From the NCBI GenBank assembly GCA_036873755.1, contig JAVTVY010045365.1, positions 1 through 64,000 of the forward strand: 64,000 bases of DNA. The letters run 5' to 3'. Below are positions 1 through 13,088 of this stretch, piece by piece. Below the pieces are notes generated by a model. That model made no database searches. It was not told the origin of the DNA and saw nothing but the letters and a program-made list of their open reading frames with translations. Numbering within the stretch: the first letter of the stretch is position 1; every line of letters begins with the position of its first letter. A program made the translations under genes and the position numbers. This stretch comes from Hanleya hanleyi. Taxonomy: Eukaryota; Mollusca; Polyplacophora; Lepidopleurida; Hanleyidae.

Positions 1-311
1 CACCTTTTTTCTGGCTGTGTACGCTGCAGGAAACTGTTCATCCGGTCTCTGTCTCGTCGAAGTTGACGGTTGGAGTTTTGGCAGTTTGGGCTGAGATTAA
101 ACACTGGTTCCTCGGACTTGCGCCACTTGACAGTGAGGTTAACATAATTTTCTTCGTTTTGGAGGTCCTAGATTAGGTGCTGGACTTCTAGCTGTTGGAG
201 TACTAGGAGCAGGTAATCCGGGATAACGGAAGCGGTCATCTTCACAGTATGCTAGTAAGCTAGTGATTGGGAGAGTTGCTTGTTGAAAAGAGGCCGGGAT
301 CCATGATTCTC
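1..311 (-). pseudogene. First copy of the 5' part of the chromodomain relic
   Basis: This stretch is nearly identical to 18924-19198, and both copies end at the same point (GATCCATGATTCTC). Read on the minus strand, about 1-170 gives an open frame containing WRKSEEPVFNLSPNC followed by a basic R/D-rich segment. The frame is kept in both copies. Upstream of it a proline-rich frame (LPAPSTPTARIPAPN) lies in a different phase, so a frameshift or an intron separates them. I do not recognise the protein. This copy has about 37 extra bases near 230-275 compared with the other one. The window edge cuts the copy, so whether a chromodomain lies to the left cannot be seen. Confidence 0.45.
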
Positions 312-1478
312 TCGCCACGTGTAACAGAGGTCTGTTACGGCGAAGTCACTCGTAAAATCCGAAGAATGTTTATAGAAAAGTAACAGTGAAACAAAGAAAC
401 ATACAGGAACGAGTATACCAAATCGGATCTCCGGATAATTAAAGTTGGGATTCCAAAAACTATCAATCACAATGTCCGTAGATTTGGATATCCATAAATC
501 TGCCTTATGATTATGGCTGATCTTGAATTTATAGGGAGAATGTGACGTAAACGTCTGATAACTAACAACAGAGGAATACAAGTGGAAACAAGAGCAATAA
601 TGAAACAAAGAACAAATGAACGTAACGAACGGACTAAAACATGCCACAAAACACTGCCTCTTCAGAGGTAATCAAGGATATAGGGGTTAAAGATTAAGGC
701 GTCAATTTACCCAAGTAAAACTATACGCATACAGGCAATGCTCTGACATGAAATATTTTTACACCGACGGAATACTAAAACGGCAGGTTAAAAAGTTATT
801 GATAAACATAATTTCAGTTAATGAATTGAGAATAACAGAAAATAAATAAGTCAGTAAACATTGTGACATAACCGATGACGACTGTCCAACTGATACAGAA
901 TTTTACGAGTTTAAAATCGGTTTGAACTGTATGAAGGTACACATTTCGCTCGTCTTGAAAAAGTATTGCAGCGATATGCAAGAGGTGGGGATAATTGACG
1001 ACGCCTGGCGACTAAAAACCAACCATATGACTCTACAGGAAAGCATCCTTCAGCACCAACATTCAGACCCGAGAATACGGTGGATTCTCGGTCGTAGCCT
1101 CAGTATATCAGCCGCGTTTTTATTGCAGTTGTTCATGTGGAGACTATGAAGTATCCACACGGCCCCTAGCACCGGCTTAAGCGGAATTAGATACACTAGC
1201 TCGAGAGCTGTGATGACAGATCAGCTCAAACAGCTAATCTGATGTTAATGGATGAGCATCGTGGACGTCGGATGAAGTAAACGCCTCAACATGGGGTAAC
1301 CTAGTATATGCAAGAATAACCAGTGAAATTAACCTGTAATGCCCGATGTCGTACGGCTTAAATTTTCCACCAAAACAATAAACCTACATATATTTGTCGA
1401 ATGATCGACTAGCGAATGTCTGATCAACGATTCGGAAAATCTCATTATACTTTGACGAACTTGCAAATCTAATACAAT

Positions 1479-1757
1479 TTGCCAATACAAGCATCTTTTC
1501 CGTCACTCAATATTCAGCCGTCTCTGTATGGTGTTCATACTTCAATTCCTTCGATGACAAACCTAAGAAAAGTTCCTCCAAATATCATAGATGCTCCAGT
1601 TGATCAATTGTATTCTTCACGTTATCAACAAAATGAAAGAATGTCATGTCCAGAGAACACAAAACGTCGGACAGTATGTTGGCATTTACTTTTAAACATC
1701 AATCAATGCAATCTGATCGATCAGTCGATATTTCAAGTACCCTGTCATAGATGGTAA
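1479..1757 (+). other. Small open frame kept in units A and B, function unknown
   Basis: A 92-codon frame from ATG ends in CQVPCHRW-like residues (VPCHRW, stop). The equivalent frame in unit B (10485-10814; the shared part starts at about codon 18) is also open and ends at the same residues, with about nine amino-acid changes between them. The surrounding DNA is diverged to a similar degree, so the open frame may be chance. No domain, signal peptide or membrane segment is recognised. It could be a remnant of a retroelement ORF, since it lies upstream of the RT in each unit. Confidence 0.15.
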
Positions 1758-2569
1758 TATTGATTCACATGATATGAAAACTCTTCGTGAGAACTATATT
1801 AGCTATACCCCTGGGACCCGCTCATCGAATGTTTTGTTTTGCAGCCAATAAGACATAAATATATGAGACAAACATAAGGACAAGTGGGAAATATATGAGG
1901 ATGTTTTTAACATAAATATAAAGTACGTTGATGACAAACCAAACTGTGACAGATAGTACTGATGATGTAGGGGCATTAAATCAAACTAAAGAGGACATTC
2001 GACTGACGACCTGTATTGATCGTACATCACGTTACATATGGTATCTTCATACTCGGGAACACGACGATAAAAGGCTGAACACAAATTGTGGGCATAGTGA
2101 GAGTCTATAAGAGTGCTGGTGTCCGCATCTTTGACTAGGCAATTGGGTAAACGCTGGTTATTTTGTAAATTTGGACATTTAACTCCAGAGTAGACATTAT
2201 ACTGAAGGCTTCTTGTCATATGCAGTGTTCTAAAACATGTAAGTTTATTATAAAAACCACATAAATGTTGCATATGTCAATATGTGGTAATGTTTCCTGA
2301 GGGACCGTGCCATACGTCTATATAAATTGTATGCCTTTCTGGATATTAATATACCCGTACAGCATACAAACAGCTACCCGGTTAAACTTTGATCGTTCAT
2401 TACTTTAAAAGATGTTGCTCTTTTTCATTTCGAAACGTTGTAATGGACCGAGATCGTAATGATTTCTTCTATTTTTACCTGATGGATTATCACCACATAG
2501 GCTCCAGTGGTGTTTTTCACTGTAGAAATTGCAATTACCTTTATTGTACTTTGGTATAAATATAGTCCT

Positions 2570-3900
2570 AGAAACGGAATGGCATCTCTGAATAAGCTAA
2601 TTGCAACTGATACAAGGTATAGATTCTGAAATATGCCACCTCTTTGGAATGAACCGAATGCCAACTTCTTTTGCTAACACGCCACTAGTATCGCTGTTAG
2701 ATGACCGTGTTTTGAAGGAAATCCTATCAAACTGGAACGGTAGTATCAAATTGGATCATCGCTCCATTTTTCTGCTCCTGCTGCGGCCGCTTTCCATCTC
2801 ACGCCTCATGAAATTCGGCTGGCGCGGCCCTGAATGGTCACCAATTTCATTACGGAACGGCCCTGTCAAGGATAACAGGCTTTGTGTTATAATTGTGACA
2901 TAAAAAGGAAGGGGCTCGGCTAACTGGTTTAAGCCTACTACACTCTTCTACCTCTTTCCTTCAAGATGCCATCAACTTCATTTATCACTAGAAATGGGTC
3001 GGCCGAGTTTGAAAGTTTATTGACCTAAACTAAAGCTAAATATACTCCGCTTGTCAGCATGTCTCTACAATGTATTAGACTTACGACTACAGATCCTGGG
3101 ATTAGCCAGCCGATTAAACTCCCTTAAGCCCAACAAACTGCATCGCTCCGACGCTTCATTTCATTCCCATATCTCGATAAAAATCATATCTGGCATCTAC
3201 CACAGCGGAATGAGATGGCTAAAGTGTTTGCGGCATAACACAAATCTATGCAATTAATGGTTCGGACGCTAGTTATACCCATATACGGCAATGTTCATTA
3301 CTAGCAGGAAATCGTAAAGGACGTGCTATATTGTGTTTGCCGGGCACTTCGATTAAATATGTATGAATATGGTCGAGACTCTTGTCAAACAACGATTCCC
3401 TTACACAAATATAAATTCCATGTCAAATTATTAATCAACTGTGGATGATAAAGTAATGATTGGCCTTCAAAGTCTGACAATAATAGTAGATAATGTAAGA
3501 GAGAGGATAAGCCTTGTCTTATGTAACACAATGTAGCACAAAGTCATTGACAAGATAACGGCTTGAGGGAAGTCGTTTAACAACAAGGACGTTCCAAGTA
3601 CCTCCATCTCTCGCTTACACAGCACTCTGGTGGCCTAGTCGTTAGAGCATTGTCGTGGCTGAGATACAAACTATCACTGGGGTATATTTTGGTTCATGTA
3701 ATGTGTTTAGATATGCAGTTGCAATATTGGCCTATGGGGTCATATGACTTCTTCTCAGTACGATAGCATCCTTTTTCACCACCTTTATATGTTGCCTTTA
3801 GTCGTAAGCGGGAGGTACTGGGTTCAATCCCCGACCTGGTCACATCAAAGACTGAAAACTGAAAATGAAAACGAGTCATTGGGATATTGATGTCAGAATC
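2570..3900. repeat. Module H1 of unit A
   Basis: A block starting near CTGAATAAGCTAATTGCAAC recurs at 7237-8470 in the same unit and at about 11690-13010 and 14552-15765 in unit B, giving four diverged direct copies. All contain GTATCGCTGTTAGATGACCG and a later GCCGGGCACTTCGATTAAAT. No frame is kept open across the copies. Module H2 reads VGTRKGCP on the plus strand near 7985-8012, which resembles RT motif GTRQGCP, but this motif is not kept in all copies. It is probably old retroelement DNA. Confidence 0.7.
3626..3860 (+). repeat. Split tRNA-derived SINE-like fragment
   Basis: TGGCCTAGTCGTTAGAGC near 3632 resembles a pol III A box, and GGTTCAATCCCCGACC near 3822 is a good B box. In a tRNA-derived SINE these lie about 40 bp apart; here about 180 bp separate them, so the head seems to be split by an insertion or assembled from two fragments. 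The same arrangement is in unit B (about 12745-12960), so it predates the duplication. An intact tRNA is ruled out by the spacing. Confidence 0.4.
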
Positions 3901-4394
3901 CATAAGCCTTTCTTCACTTCTACCAAGTAAATGGAAGTCGTTCTTGGGATGTTCCTACGAAGTAGGCTACCATCTGCAAATTTTCTGGTAGTCATTCAGT
4001 CAGTCAGTGAGTGAGTGAGTCCATCTGAATCTTTTCGTCGGCAAAATAAGGAGAACCGTTGACATTAGAACCTTGATTTTTCGCATGAAGGTGCATTAGG
4101 GGACTGTTACCCGCAAGTTCTGAGCTGGCCTACTTTTGATGAAAATTTCTGATGATTTTTGATGAAAACCACTGATGATTCTGACTTGGGCCGTGATTTC
4201 ATCCTTTGGCAGGATTTCAACTGGGGGTCCAAGAATTCAGTGCGCATCGGAGTCCTAATGCCTGCCCTACTTTGTATATGTCCTGTGACGTTAGTCACAC
4301 TGTTCACATGTTTTTTAAAGAGATGCTCTAATTTCTAATTATGAATATTTATGTGAAATTCATTATCACAATATACCAACAGCGTATAGGTTTC

Positions 4395-5870
4395 CTAATG
4401 TGTACTTATTTTTTTATTTTTTTTTATAAGAAATTTATTTTGCCACAAATAAATCATACAGGTGAATAAAAGACAATTAAACTTGAAAAAAATAAAGCAC
4501 ACACAAAAATACAAAAAAGAATATATATATATATAAACGAATACAAAGGAAAATAAAATACGAATAACATGTGTATTGATCCTTTTACTATGGTCCATTA
4601 AATTCAAATTCTGGGTAACGCTAGTCCTTAGGGTACAGTTATTTGTCACGTACTAATCTGGAAAAATCTTTCCATCGGTTTTCAAACCTTTGATATTCAC
4701 AATTTTTCCGAAAAATAAAATTTTCAGTATTATACAAAAATTCTATCTGCTTTTTACATGCATTGATATTAGGACGTTGTTTTCGTCTTTTAGACTGATA
4801 TATATACCACTTTATAACAATAAGTATTGTATTAAATATATAATCAGTTTTTTCCACTCCAAGTAGCAGCACTCTTTCAGACAAATAGAGATAAATATTA
4901 ACTGATCTAAACCATTCACTAACGTCATTCAAAAAGGTTGCTACAACCGGACAATGCCAAAATATATGAGGTAAATCCTCGATAACTTCCTGGCAAAAAT
5001 CACAGTTGGGAGAATTTACAATACCTATGTTATACAAGAATTTATTGGTGGCCAATATTTTATGCACTAGACGGAATTGGAACCATCTAAGCCTAGTGTC
5101 GAGTGTGCATTTGAATGGTCTCGAGTACACTTTGTTCCACTCAATATCGAAAATATCTAAGTACTTTTCCCATTTTAGCTGTGATACTAGTGTTACAGAT
5201 TTCATTCCTACATATATCTTGTAAAAGTCTTGGCAGCCCTTCTGACTTTTCAGCAATAAATGAATTTGATCAGGAATACATGGATAAGCACACCTTTGGG
5301 TATTTTTACAACAATTTCCCATATAACACTTAACAGCTTGGACGATTCCATGATACTGCAGATAGTTTGTTTCTATACCATAAATATTCCTGAATTCCTG
5401 CAGCGTCATGAAGCCACCCTCACATGTTAAGAGATCATTTACATATTTAACCCCTCTGGTGAACCACTTGCTGTAGAATATTGGTTTCCCAGCAATCTTA
5501 ATACCGTCATTCAACCAAATACACTGAGTTCTTTGCTCTCTTATGTTGATAGCTGGTAGCAGTTCACTCCAAGCATGGAAAACATCTTTCCAAAACAAAC
5601 TAGTTATATTCTCTTCTACAATTTTCTGTAATTTGATTTTCCCAACTTCTATTAAGTCTAAAGGAATATTACAGTTTTTAAGAAATATATCCTTCCAATT
5701 GTTGTTCGAAATATATCTCCGAATCCATGTTATTTTCATAGAATACATAAATGACCGTACATCTACCATCTTGACACCTCCTTGTTCATAACTTTGATAC
5801 ATTTGTGCTCTTTTAATTTTGTCAATATTAACACCCCATATAAACCTAAAAAATACTAATGTGTACTTAT
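4395..5870 (-). mobile_element. 5'-truncated L1-like non-LTR retrotransposon insertion with target-site duplication
   Basis: The element proper is about 4410-5855. It is flanked by the 15-bp direct repeat CTAATGTGTACTTAT at 4395-4409 and 5856-5870. Unit B has the uninterrupted site (CCAATGTGTACTTATGG at about 13144), so the ends are certain. The 3' end lies at 4410 on the minus strand, with an A-rich tail preceded by an AATAAA signal near 4434-4439. The 5' end is truncated within the RT ORF, as is normal for target-primed reverse transcription. A TA-repeat lies in the 3' UTR near 4520-4540. The insertion happened after units A and B separated, or was not shared by conversion. Confidence 0.92.
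4639..5855 (-). pseudogene. C-terminal part of an L1-like RT ORF2
   Basis: The frame is open for about 405 codons from the truncation point at 5855 to the stop at 4639; the codons upstream of 5855 are host DNA. It starts FFRFIWGVNIDKIKR and continues with YEQGGVKMVDVRSF, the post-RT thumb/connection region typical of L1-like ORF2 (FLW..KIKR...GGL.+.D). Near residues 290-320 it has CDFCQEVIEDLPHIFWHC, a CCHC-like zinc motif of the zf-RVT type. The RT palm with the catalytic aspartates and the endonuclease are absent. The open frame is intact, which suggests a fairly young insertion, but the piece cannot retrotranspose. Confidence 0.85.
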
Positions 5871-6376
5871 GGTGCAACACATTTGGCAGACCTAAATGTA
5901 TGTTCTCGAATGAGTAAGCTTATATGCAGAAATTGTGAGAAGATAACCCTTTCAAATCACACTACTTCTCATTCACGAAACGTTATATAGACGATCTCGT
6001 CGTTTTGGATGATCCCCCTTTAAGCGATACTGGAAGGATATACGCCCCGTCACTGGTTCAAACACTGATACTCCAGATGGAGCAACATATTTGGACGAAT
6101 ACCTCCATAGAATGAAAAAGGATTACTATATCTCCGACTGCAAGAAAGACGATTAAACTTTTGACATAGTTGAATACCCATTTCAACACAACACTATTCT
6201 AGTAGAACCTGCATATGGTATATGCATGTCATTTATGCATGTTGCAGAAACTTATAAAACAGGGCTATTCCACCAAGCGCCTCCACTAAAAGTTTCTCAA
6301 ATTTGGCGATACATATCGCATGCTGATAGCAAAATACGAACGTAGCGCGCAAGATCTATGGCGCCACGTTTCGTAA

Positions 6377-6800
6377 CTTGTGTCTAATTCCGCTTAAACC
6401 GGGGCTAGGTGCCGTATGAACCCATGTACTTCAAGATCCTCATGGTGCTCATATGAACAGTCACAATCAAAGCGTCACTGAGATACATCATTCTCTAGAT
6501 GACGAATTTACAACGATTATTATGGATTAAGAATACTGATCAGCGATAGGGATTTTATATTTTTGGAACATCATGATGTCTTGTCGGCATCATTGAAAAC
6601 TGTTGACCACTTCTCTCTTGCAGGAAACTAGCCTATGTTTATGTTTTCTATGATTGTTCTTTTGAATTTGGTGCTAATACTGTCATATGGAATATGGAAT
6701 AGGTCTTTGGATTATAGACGCGGATATTCTTTAATGGACGACGGCTGAATTATGAATGACGGACAAGACGCTTGTAATCTGGTATCATATGCTACATTCT
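6377..6800 (+). repeat. 3' untranslated tail of the dead RT element (unit A copy)
   Basis: This 0.4-kb block follows the RT stop codon directly in units A and B and in the minus-strand copy at 41872-42262. It ends with GAATGACGGACAAGACGCTT. The same block without the RT occurs at 27590-27850, 34320-34562, 44462-44765 and 62820-63205. The simplest reading is that it is the 3' UTR of the element and the solo copies are 5'-truncated insertions. Conserved parts include GAACATCATGATGTCTTG and GCAGGAAACTAGCCTATG. Confidence 0.6.
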
Positions 6801-7236
6801 GAGTAAAATGACGATTTCATTCAGCTGCAGGGAACACTATTGTAGAAACGTGTCAAACAAGGCTATTCCACCAAACGCTTCCATTCGAAGTTTCTCAAAT
6901 TATGTGATAAATATCCCACACTGACGGTAGAATAGTTTTTATTTTCACAAGGTAACTATAAATCTCACTTCCTGGTAAGTTACCTGCCTCTGTGATATTT
7001 TATATAAACTAATTGTAAATGTGAAAATACGTTAATTTTCCTGTCACTGTATTTTTTTTGACACGGTGATGCAAATATCATTTCAAAGCTAGGGTCGTTT
7101 GAATATCATGTGTTTTACATGTCCATCGCGTTAAATTGAACAGCCACAATCAAAACGTGACTCAGATATGTACATACTCAGAAAACGACTTGGATAAAGA
7201 ATAATGGTCAGTGATTAGGAATTTTCAACTGAATAA

Positions 7237-8470
7237 GCTAATTGTGGCATCTCTGAATAAACTAATTGGGACTGATACAAGGTATAGATTGAGAAATATG
7301 CGAGCTGGGTGGAATGAACCGAGTGGCAACTTGTTTTGCTAACACGTCACTAGTATCGCTGTTAGATGACCGTGTTTTGAAGGACATCCTACCACACTGG
7401 AAAGGTCGTATCAAATTGGATTATCGCTCCAATTTCTGCTCCTGTTGCGGCTACTTTCCATCTCACACCTCATGAACACGCGACGTGGCGCGTTGGCGCG
7501 GCCTTGAATGGTCACCAATTTCGTTACGGAACGGACGTGTCAAGGATAACATGCTCCCTGTTATAATTGTGGCATAAAGAGGAAGGGGTTCGGGTAACGG
7601 GTTACAGCCTGCTGACCTCTGCTATATCTCTCCTCCAAGACGTCATCAACTTCATTTATCAATAGAAATTGTTCGGCAGAGTTTGAAAGCTTATTGCCCC
7701 AAGTGAAAGCTAGATAAAGCCCCGTTTTTAGCATGTGTATACAATTTATTAGACTTACGACCCACTTTCTACAGATCCTGCGATTAGCGATACAATAAAT
7801 GGATTCCCATAAGCCCAGCACACCGCATCGTCTCGACGCTTCATTTCATTCCCATATTTCGATAAAAATCATATCTGGCATCTACCATGCGGCATGAGAT
7901 GGCTGAAGTGTTTGCGGCATAACACAAATCTATTCAATTAATATTTCGGGCTCTAGGTGTACCAATAAAAGGCAATGTCCATTTACGAGTAGGAACTCGT
8001 AAAGGATGTCCTATATTGTATGTGCCGGGCACTTCGATTAAATATGTGTGAATATGGTCGAGGCTGTTGAGAACAACGACTTCCTTACACAAATATAAAT
8101 TCCATGTCAAATTATTCATTATCTGCGAATGATAAAGTACTGATTGGCCTTCAAACTCGGACAATAATAGGAGATAGTGTAAGAGAGGATAACTCTTTGT
8201 CTAATGTAAACAATGTAGCGCAAGGTCATTGACAAGGTATAAACGGCTTCAAGGAAGTCATTCAACAACATCTTTCGCATGTTTCGCTTAGACCACACTG
8301 CAGCCGTCTAATTGTTAGGCGTCGGCGTGACTGAGATAAAAATCTTCACTGGGATAATGTTAGGCTCTTGTGACGTGTTTAGAGATAAAGTCAGAATATT
8401 GGCCTGTGGGAACTCTCGTACTATCAGTCAGGGAGCAAACGTATACAAGTGACCAAGAAAAAGTCACTTG
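7237..8470. repeat. Module H2 of unit A
   Basis: This is a diverged direct copy of module H1, with the same order of conserved words (TATCGCTGTTAGATGACCG, GCCGGGCACTTCGATTAAAT, GACTGAGATA). It lies downstream of the RT and its 3' tail, so the H modules bracket the RT in each unit. It lacks the B-box segment found in H1. No intact coding frame is visible. Sequence from 8470 to 9660 is shared with unit B and shows nothing recognisable. Confidence 0.65.
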
Positions 8471-9660
8471 GTGGGATTATTACCATCCACTACTGCCAGT
8501 ACAAGTGATAACAAAATTATTTTTTTTCTGTCAAAAGTTCACAATCTTCATGCATTACACGGGTGTAATTGACAGTTTATGTCATTTTGATCATTTCAAA
8601 TCCCCACTTGCATAACGTCAGAATAAACATGAGTTTAAGGAAGGTAGAAGGTGGGAATTTTTCAAAAACTCACTCAGAGAAGTGATTAATTCATATTTGT
8701 CTTTCTGCAAGAGCGTGCAGTGTTTACAAAACGAGTGCAGCCAATTAAATAAAAGAAAAATTACGTTGATTAGTTTTTTTCACAAAAACATACACAAATT
8801 GAGAAATGTTATACATAAAAGAAATGAAGTGTAATTTGAAATAACAATGACTTTCTATATATTTTGGCTCACAAGAGAAATAAAATGTGATGATAATATT
8901 TTTTGTTAAGAACAGAGAAATATATCTGTTCAATTCATGCAAAGTAAAATTACTTTAGGCATACAAATTAATACAAAATCGAAAAAAATATAAACTGAGA
9001 ATCTTGATGAAATCACTTCAGTATGTGATAAGTGATCACTTGCAAGAGTGTGCCTCCTATCTGTTCAGTATTTAACCGTCGCCCAGCAAAGTATTTCCGC
9101 GTACAATAATCTAAAGATCTTTAAGGTGGACAGCACCAATTCCGAAACAGGCATAACCTGAAAAATGTGTTTCTTGCGAGAGAGAAGCGGACATTTTTTC
9201 AATGGTGGCAGGAAGACGGCTATGATGTTCTATCTGTAAAATCCTCATTCTTTAATCCAAATCGTTTTCTAGGGTATAATATATCTCAGTTACGCTTTAG
9301 TTAAACACACACAATCATACAATCACATTCTATCAAGTTTTTTGTCTGGCTGTGTGGGTGTGTGCGAGTATGTGAGTGTTTCTTTTTTCGAAGCCATCTT
9401 TCAACTAACGCATACGGGGGTGTGTTACACAACACACTGTATGCATATGATAGTATATTTGTATCTAGATATGTGTAAAATAAAATACATATTTAGGTGT
9501 GTTCAGACCGTAGCTAAACTGTGAATATCGAAACTATGTATTTATGTACCAAATATGGAATAGAAAAGGTACAGATCACTAAACTTCATAATCACGTTCG
9601 CATTGTAAAATCGTTGAAGTTCCTTAAGTTAATGGCCAGTGGTATTTCCAGTGCCTGGTA

Positions 9661-9702
9661 AAACAAACAACAACAACAACAAACAACACCAACAAACAAA
9701 CA
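9661..9702. repeat. AAC-rich microsatellite at the end of unit A
   Basis: CAACAACAACAAACAACACC-like sequence about 40 bp long. A shorter, diverged version is at the end of unit B (about 17045-17070). It may mark an old A-rich retroelement tail. Confidence 0.8.
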
Positions 9703-12700
9703 CAATGTCAACATACCGTGACAATCAAATATATAAGGTTACACAAGCACACAACTTTACAAAACTTTTTGCGATTCAGAAATCTTGTAAGTGTAACAGA
9801 GGTCTGTTACCGTAAATGATTTGAAGGCAAAGTCACTCGTAACACTTGAACGTTTATAGATAGCACACAGTGAAACAAAGAAACATACAGGAACGAGTAT
9901 ACCAAATCAGATCTCCGGATAATTAAGGTTGGGATTCCAAAAACTATAAATCACAAGGTCCGTAGATTTTGATATCCACAAAACTACCTTATGATTATGG
10001 CTGATCTTAAGTTTATATGGAGAATGTGACGTAAACGTATGGAAACTAACAACAGAGGAATACAAGTGGAAACAAGAGTAATAATTGTACAAAGAACAAA
10101 TGAACATAACGAACGGAATAAAACATGCCATAAAACACAGCCTATTCAGAGGTGATCAAGGATATAGGGATTAAAGATTAAGGAGTCAATTTACCCAAGT
10201 AAAATTATACGCATACAGGCAATGCTTTGACATGAAATATTTTTACACCGACGGAATACTAAAACGGCAAGTTAAAAAGTTATTGATAAACATAATTTCA
10301 GTTAATGAATTAAAAATAACAGAAAATAAATAAATCAATAAACGCTGTGACGTAAGCGACGACGGCTGTCCAACTGATACAGAATATTACGAGTTTAAAA
10401 TTGGTTTGAACCGTATGAAGGTACACATTTCGCTCGTCTTGAAAAGGTATTGTAGTCAATGATCGACTAGCGAATGTCTGATCAATGATTCGGAAAATCT
10501 CATTATACTTTGACGAACTTGCTAATCTTGCCAATTTACCAATACAAGCATCTTTTCCATCATTCAATATTCAGCCGTCTCTGTATGGTGTTCACACTTC
10601 AATTCCTTCGATGACAAACCCAAGAAAAGTTCGTACAAATATCATAGATGCTCCAGTTGATCAAATTTATTATTCACGTTATCAACAGAATGGAGGAATG
10701 TCATGTCCAGAGAACACAAAACGTCGGACAGTATGTTGGCATTTACTTTTAAACATAAATCAATGCAATCTGATCGATCAGTCGATATTTCAAGTACCCT
10801 GTCATAGATGGTAATATTGATTCACATGATATTAAAACCCTTCATGAAAACTATATTAGCTATACCCCTGGGACCCGCTCATCGAATGCCATTTGAGGAT
10901 TCTTTTTTTGTTTTGCAGCCAATAAGACATAAATATATGAGACAAACGTAAGGACAGGTGGGAAATATATGAGGATGTTTTTAACATAAATATAAGTACG
11001 TTGATGACAAACCAAACTGTGACAGATTGTACTGATGATGTAGGGGCATTAAATCAAACTAAAGAGGACATTCGACTGACGACCTGTATTGATCGTACAT
11101 CACGTTACGCGCTATGTTCATACTCAGGAAACACGACGATAAAAGACTGAACACAAACTGTTGGCATAGTGAGGGTCTATAGGAGTCACTGGTGTCCGCA
11201 TCTTTGAATAGGCAATTGGGTAAACGCTGGTTATTTTGTAAATTTGGACATTTAACTCGAGAGTAGAACATTATACTGAAGGCTTCTTGTCATATGCAGT
11301 GTTCTAAAACATGTAAGTTTATTGTAAGAACCACATAAATGTTGCATATGTCAATATGTGGTAATGTTTCATGATTGACCGTGCTATACGTCTATCCAAT
11401 TGTATCCCTTTCTGGATATTAATATACACATAGAGCATACTAACAAAAGTACACGATCAAACTTTGATCGTTCATTGCTATAAAATATGTTGCTCTTTTT
11501 CATTTTGAAACGTTGTAATGCACCGAGATCGTCTTGATTTCTTCTATTTTTACCTGATATAAACTTTACTATTAAATTGATTATCACCAACGAGAGGTTA
11601 GGCTAGACCCCTCCTTTTCACCAATGGTGTTTTTCACAGTAGAAATTGCAATTACCTTTGTTGTTCTTTGGTATAAATATAGTCCTAGAAACGGAATGGC
11701 ATTTCTGAATAAGCTAATAGCGACTGATACAAGGCATAGATTCTGAAATATGCCACCTCTTTGGAATGAACCGAATGGCTACTTCTTTTGCTAACACGCT
11801 ACTAGTATCGCTGTTAGATGACCGTGTTTTGAAGGAAATCATATCAAACTGGAACGGTAGTATCAAATTAGATCATCGCTTCATTTTTCTGCTCCTGCTG
11901 CGGCCGCTTTCCATCTCACGCCTCGTGAAATTCGGTTGGCGCGACCCTGAATGATCACCAATTTCATTACGGAACGGCCCTGTCAAGGATAACAGGCTTT
12001 GCGTTATAATTGTGACATAAAAAGGAAGGGGCTCGGCTAACGGGTTTAATCCTACTACACTCTTCTACCTCTTTCCTTCAAGATGCCATCAACTTCATTT
12101 ATCACTAGAAATGGTTCGGCCGAGTTTGAAAGTTTATTGACCTCAACGAAAGCTAAATATAGTCCGCTTTTCAGCATGTCTCTACAATGTATTAGACATA
12201 CGACTCATTTTCTACAGATCCTGCGATTAGCCAGCCAATATATGGACTCCCTTAAACCCAACAAACTGCATCGCTCCGACGCTTCATTCATTTCCATATC
12301 TCGATAAAAATCATATCTGCCATTTACCACAGCGGAATGAGATGGCTAAAGTGTTTGCGGCATAACACAAATCTATGCAATTAATAATTCGGACGCTAGT
12401 TATACCCATATACGGCAATGTTCATTACTAGCAGGAAATCGTAAAGGACGTGCTATATTGTGTTTGCCGGGCACTTCGATTAAATATGTATGAATATGGT
12501 CGACACTCTTGAGAATAACGATTCACTTGCACAATTATAAATTTCATGTCAAATTATTCATCAACTGTGAATGATAAAGTAATGATTGGCCTTCAAATTC
12601 TGACAATAATAGGAGACAATGTAAGAGAGAGAACAACCATTGTCTTATGTAACACAATGTAGCGCAAGGTCATTGACAAGGTAACGGCTTGGGGGAAGTC

Positions 12701-13088
12701 GGTTAACAACAAGGACGTTCAAGTAACTTCATCTCTCGCTTACACAACACTGTGGTGACCCAGTGGTTAGAGAATTGGCGTGGCTGAGATACAAATCATC
12801 ACTGGGATATATTTTGGTTACTGTGATGTGTTTAGATATGCAGTCATAATATTGGCCAGTGGGGCCATATGACTTGTTTTCAGTACGATCCACCACCTTT
12901 ATATGTTGCTTTTAATCGTAAGCGGAATGTACTGGGTTCAATCCCCGGCCTGGTCATAGCAAAAACTGAAAATGAAAACGAGACACCCGGATATTGATGT
13001 CAAATCCATAGACCTTTCTTCACGTCTACCAAATTAATGGAGATCGTTCTTGGGATGTTTTTTTAAAGAGATGCTCTAATTTCTAATT

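Larger units (their letters stand above)
4326..6376 (+). pseudogene. Dead reverse transcriptase (GIPMG / YIDD type), split by an L1-like insertion
   Basis: Fragments of one RT lie on both sides of the insertion at 4410-5855. The left piece gives NIYVKFIITIYQQRIGF; the right piece gives the degenerate LADLN motif, then RYIDDLVVLDD near 5983-6015 (the YxDD catalytic motif), a TPDGATYLDEYL segment, DKRDD-like and PAYGICMS segments, and ends with IAKYERSAQDLWRHVS and a stop at 6374-6376. Unit B (13089-13659) and a minus-strand copy (42263-43060) end at the same residues. In invertebrate genomes this RT type has the order GIPMGTNCAPLLADLF, YIDD, FLDL, YDKRDDF, PAYGVYISQL. I suspect a Penelope-like affinity but am not sure. 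Frameshifts and stops make this copy inactive. Confidence 0.65.
319..9790. repeat. Long degenerate repeat unit A
   Basis: The sequence starting at GTAACAGAGGTCTGTTAC (321) recurs at 9793 (unit B) and, diverged, at 17163 (unit C). Blocks follow in the same order in A and B: a 650-bp lead, module H1, a dead RT with its 3' tail, module H2, and a 1.3-kb trailer ending in an AAC-rich tract. Unit A is longer than B mainly because of the L1-like insertion at 4410-5855 and about 440 bp at 960-1400 that B lacks. No intact gene is visible in it; short open frames in all phases are broken or not conserved. It is a tandem segmental duplication of old transposon-derived DNA. Confidence 0.85.

Noticed and set aside
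252..647. Minus-strand open frame with homologues at 9907-10131 and 17244-17522
   Set aside because: It is open in part in all three units but changes as much at amino-acid as at DNA level, starts at different places and has no domain. It is most likely a chance frame in repeated DNA.
3626..3860. tRNA gene
   Set aside because: The A and B boxes are about 180 bp apart and no acceptor stem can be formed; treated as SINE debris.
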